From: a bacterium
GTDB taxonomy: Bacteria; DYJV01; JALVYZ01
DNA: 5,948 bases
Direction: 5' to 3'
NCBI GenBank assembly: GCA_027037705.1
Contig: JALVYZ010000459.1
Location: 1 to 5,948, forward strand
The notes under the pieces were generated by a model. It worked only from the letters and a program-made list of their open reading frames with translations, made no database searches and was not told the DNA's origin. Positions 4,102 through 5,948 of this stretch are shown piece by piece (position 1 is the stretch's first letter; each line of letters begins with the position of its first letter). Both the position numbers and the translations under genes were made by a program.

Positions 4102-5948
4102 TCACCCCCGGTAGCTCCTTGTCATAGAGTCCCTCACGAGCCTAGCCATGGCCAGTGTGTTGCTGAGCGCCTCCCAGTCCCTGAGCCCTCCTAGTAGCTT
4201 CTCTAGGAGCCTCCTTGCCCACTCACGGCTAGAGTATCGCTCAGCTACGTAGAGAGCAATACTCCTCGCCAACGCCTCGTCGCTCCTCGCTAGCTCCTCT
4301 GTCTCCTCGGGGGCACCGAGCACCTGGAGGTAGGAGCGGAGAAGGCTAGCCGAGGCTCCCCCTGCCTCGACGAGCTGTGCTACTATGAGGGCCCTAACGA
4401 GGCTCTCCGAGGCTCCTCTCAGCCAGTCCCAGTCACCCCTCAGGGGGAGCCTAGCAGCCTCAGCCACAGCCTCCCTTGGCCTGGAGGGCTGAACCCTCTC
4501 CATGCTAGCAGCTATGCTGGGCTTAGCCTCCTTGGCCGCGCCGAGGAGCGCCTCGGCTGCAGAGATCTCTGCGTAGAGGTGGTCGCGGTAATGACTATAG
4601 CGCAGCCCTATCGAGACACCCGTGCCTATCAGTGCTGGTATGCGGTAGAGCACCTTGCCTCTGCCCCTCTTCTTCACCGGGTGGAAGCCGGGCCTAGGGG
4701 AGCCAGCGCTCCAGAGCAGGCGGGGCACGAGGCCAGCTATGACGGCTGCGGGGTTCTCCGGTATCTTCTCCGCTAGCGAGTCGTCGCCGAGGGCCCTGGC
4801 CAGCTCCCTTCTATAACCCTCCCGGGCCCCTGGGGTCACGAGGCTCCACGGGAGCCACGCCGGGGCAGCTATTAGTCCCTCGTCGCCGCCGAGATACACC
4901 GCTATGCCCCCAAGCCTCTCCGTCACGACCCCGAGCCTTAGCAAGGTATAGGAGATGCTGTTCGATACCGCGTAGTGGTAGCTAGGCGAGACGAGCAGCG
5001 AGGCCCCCGAGGCCCGGTGAGCAGCAAGCAAGGGGTCGCCTAGCTCCTCGCCGAGGCCCTCGACTAGGTACTCGCGCATAAACCTGACACTATAGCATAC
5101 CCTAGAGAATCTATCCTTATTCCCATTACTCCACGGATCAATGCATCTTAGTAGCTCCTCGTGGCTCCTCACAAGCTCCTCCAAGTACTCCTCCGCGGAT
5201 AGCTCCCTGCCATCCTCTATCTTCTTCACAACGCCTTGGTTGAGCTCGCCAACGGAGTCCACGTCGAAGCGCACAAGCCCATAATAGAGCCTAGGCCTAG
5301 TAAGCGCCTCAGCCATGTCTCGCAGCAACCGGGCAGCCTCCTTGCCAAGCCCCCTAGCCAGGCCCCGTAGCTCCCCGGCGAGGTCGCGGAGGAGGCGAGA
5401 AACAACGGGCTCGTAGCGAAGCAAGTCATAGAACTCATAGTCAGCTACGAGGAGGAGACCCACAACACTCCTATCAACGCTCTCGCTATGCTCCACTAGC
5501 CTCTCCAAGCGACGAACATAGGAGTAGAGAAGCCTCGGAGTCCACCAACGCCCCCGCAGAAACTCCAGCACCTGGTCAGCATCGATACCGTCACCACTGG
5601 TCTCGCGGACCGCCCTGGCCAGGTCCTCGTGGAGCCTACTACGATGCGGAGCACGCGCAGCCCACCCAGCAAGCTCTCGAGCAATACTCTGTATCCTGCT
5701 GCGTAGTTCCTCGCTCCCTCTCAGCGTATCGATTATTTCCCGCTCGTGACCCCAGAGATTCTTTTCGAGAACCTCTCGGGGGAGCTGGCCCTGGCTAGCT
5801 TGTAGGAGTATTGCTAGTTCTAGGAGGGAGAGCTTAGCAGCGAGGGCGGCCACGTCATCGGTGGCGGGGAACCTTACCTCGCGGCTAGGCTCGTAGCCCA
5901 CAAGCTTCTCGGCAACCCTGTCGAAGAACTCGGGGAGCCCAGCAAGCC
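4102..5948 (-). CDS. cmr2: Cas10/Cmr2, type III-B large subunit, 5' end outside window
   Basis: Cas10 is the signature subunit of type III effector complexes. On target RNA binding its palm domain makes cyclic oligoadenylates from ATP, and its HD domain can cut DNA. The frame has no stop up to the right edge (upstream residues read LAGLPEFFDRVAEKL), so the GTG at 5899-5901 is probably internal and the true start is outside. Counting from that GTG (599 residues): a helical region at about 10-200; palm strand YYGLVRFDVDSVGEL (206-220; Asp213 and Asp215 in place of the usual DGDxMG); PSYHYAVSNSISYTLL (306-321), the Cmr2 SPSYHxAxS helix; IAVYLGGDEGLIAAP (333-347), the catalytic hairpin with GGDE for GGDD; GVSIGLRYSHYRDHLYAEI (428-446); and a helical C-terminal domain from about 480. 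No Cys occurs before residue 253, so the zinc-binding Cys cluster described for Cmr2 is not visible here. The HD domain would lie off the edge. Confidence 0.9.
   Translation of the reverse strand, partial: LAGLPEFFDRVAEKLVGYEPSREVRFPATDDVAALAAKLSLLELAILLQASQGQLPREVLEKNLWGHEREIIDTLRGSEELRSRIQSIARELAGWAARAPHRSRLHEDLARAVRETSGDGIDADQVLEFLRGRWWTPRLLYSYVRRLERLVEHSESVDRSVVGLLLVADYEFYDLLRYEPVVSRLLRDLAGELRGLARGLGKEAARLLRDMAEALTRPRLYYGLVRFDVDSVGELNQGVVKKIEDGRELSAEEYLEELVRSHEELLRCIDPWSNGNKDRFSRVCYSVRFMREYLVEGLGEELGDPLLAAHRASGASLLVSPSYHYAVSNSISYTLLRLGVVTERLGGIAVYLGGDEGLIAAPAWLPWSLVTPGAREGYRRELARALGDDSLAEKIPENPAAVIAGLVPRLLWSAGSPRPGFHPVKKRGRGKVLYRIPALIGTGVSIGLRYSHYRDHLYAEISAAEALLGAAKEAKPSIAASMERVQPSRPREAVAEAARLPLRGDWDWLRGASESLVRALIVAQLVEAGGASASLLRSYLQVLGAPEETEELARSDEALARSIALYVAERYSSREWARRLLEKLLGGLRDWEALSNTLAMARLVRDSMTRSYRG

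Overview
The window looks like a piece of a hyperthermophilic crenarchaeal genome, most likely Desulfurococcales or Pyrodictiaceae-like. This is an inference from style: heavy use of AGG, ATA and CTA/CTC codons, frequent GTG starts, TATA boxes of the TTTAAATA type, strong GGTGA/GGAGG ribosome binding sites, and Arg/Leu/Glu-rich proteins. No rRNA, tRNA or CRISPR array is present.

Right half (3092-5948, minus strand): the two genes here are the end of a type III-B CRISPR-Cas (Cmr) operon. The large subunit Cas10/Cmr2 runs off the right edge. Its visible part has the palm/cyclase domain with a GGDE motif in place of the usual GGDD. Cmr3, a Cas5-group RAMP protein that caps the crRNA 5' handle, follows after 11 bases. 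No cmr4, cmr5, cmr6 or cmr1 follows in this window, so those genes must lie upstream, beyond the right edge, or elsewhere.

Middle (about 1234-3091): this is a stretch of decay. It holds a frameshifted RelE/ParE-like toxin gene with a remnant of its presumed antitoxin, an intact-looking 59-codon gene converging on it, and a coding region with an in-frame TAG and no start. About 600 bases carry only short coding-like pieces. The 350-base gap next to cmr3 holds three consecutive hairpins and a TATA-like element.

Left part (1-1233): an AT-rich leader precedes a 65-residue protein of unknown function. It converges, with overlapping stop codons, on a two-gene minus-strand operon. That operon encodes a PIN-domain (VapC-like) protein whose first catalytic Asp is Asn, followed by a small helical protein. 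A near-palindromic TATA box drives this operon and may also drive a 29-codon ORF the other way.

Overall this is the downstream flank of a type III interference operon that has collected toxin-antitoxin-type modules, several of them dead. It reads as an accessory or defence-island edge, not core genome. I find no convincing wholly new system. The most original points are the start-codon correction of cmr3, the frameshifted toxin, two gene pairs with 4-base convergent stop overlaps, and small genes that sit below usual length cut-offs.
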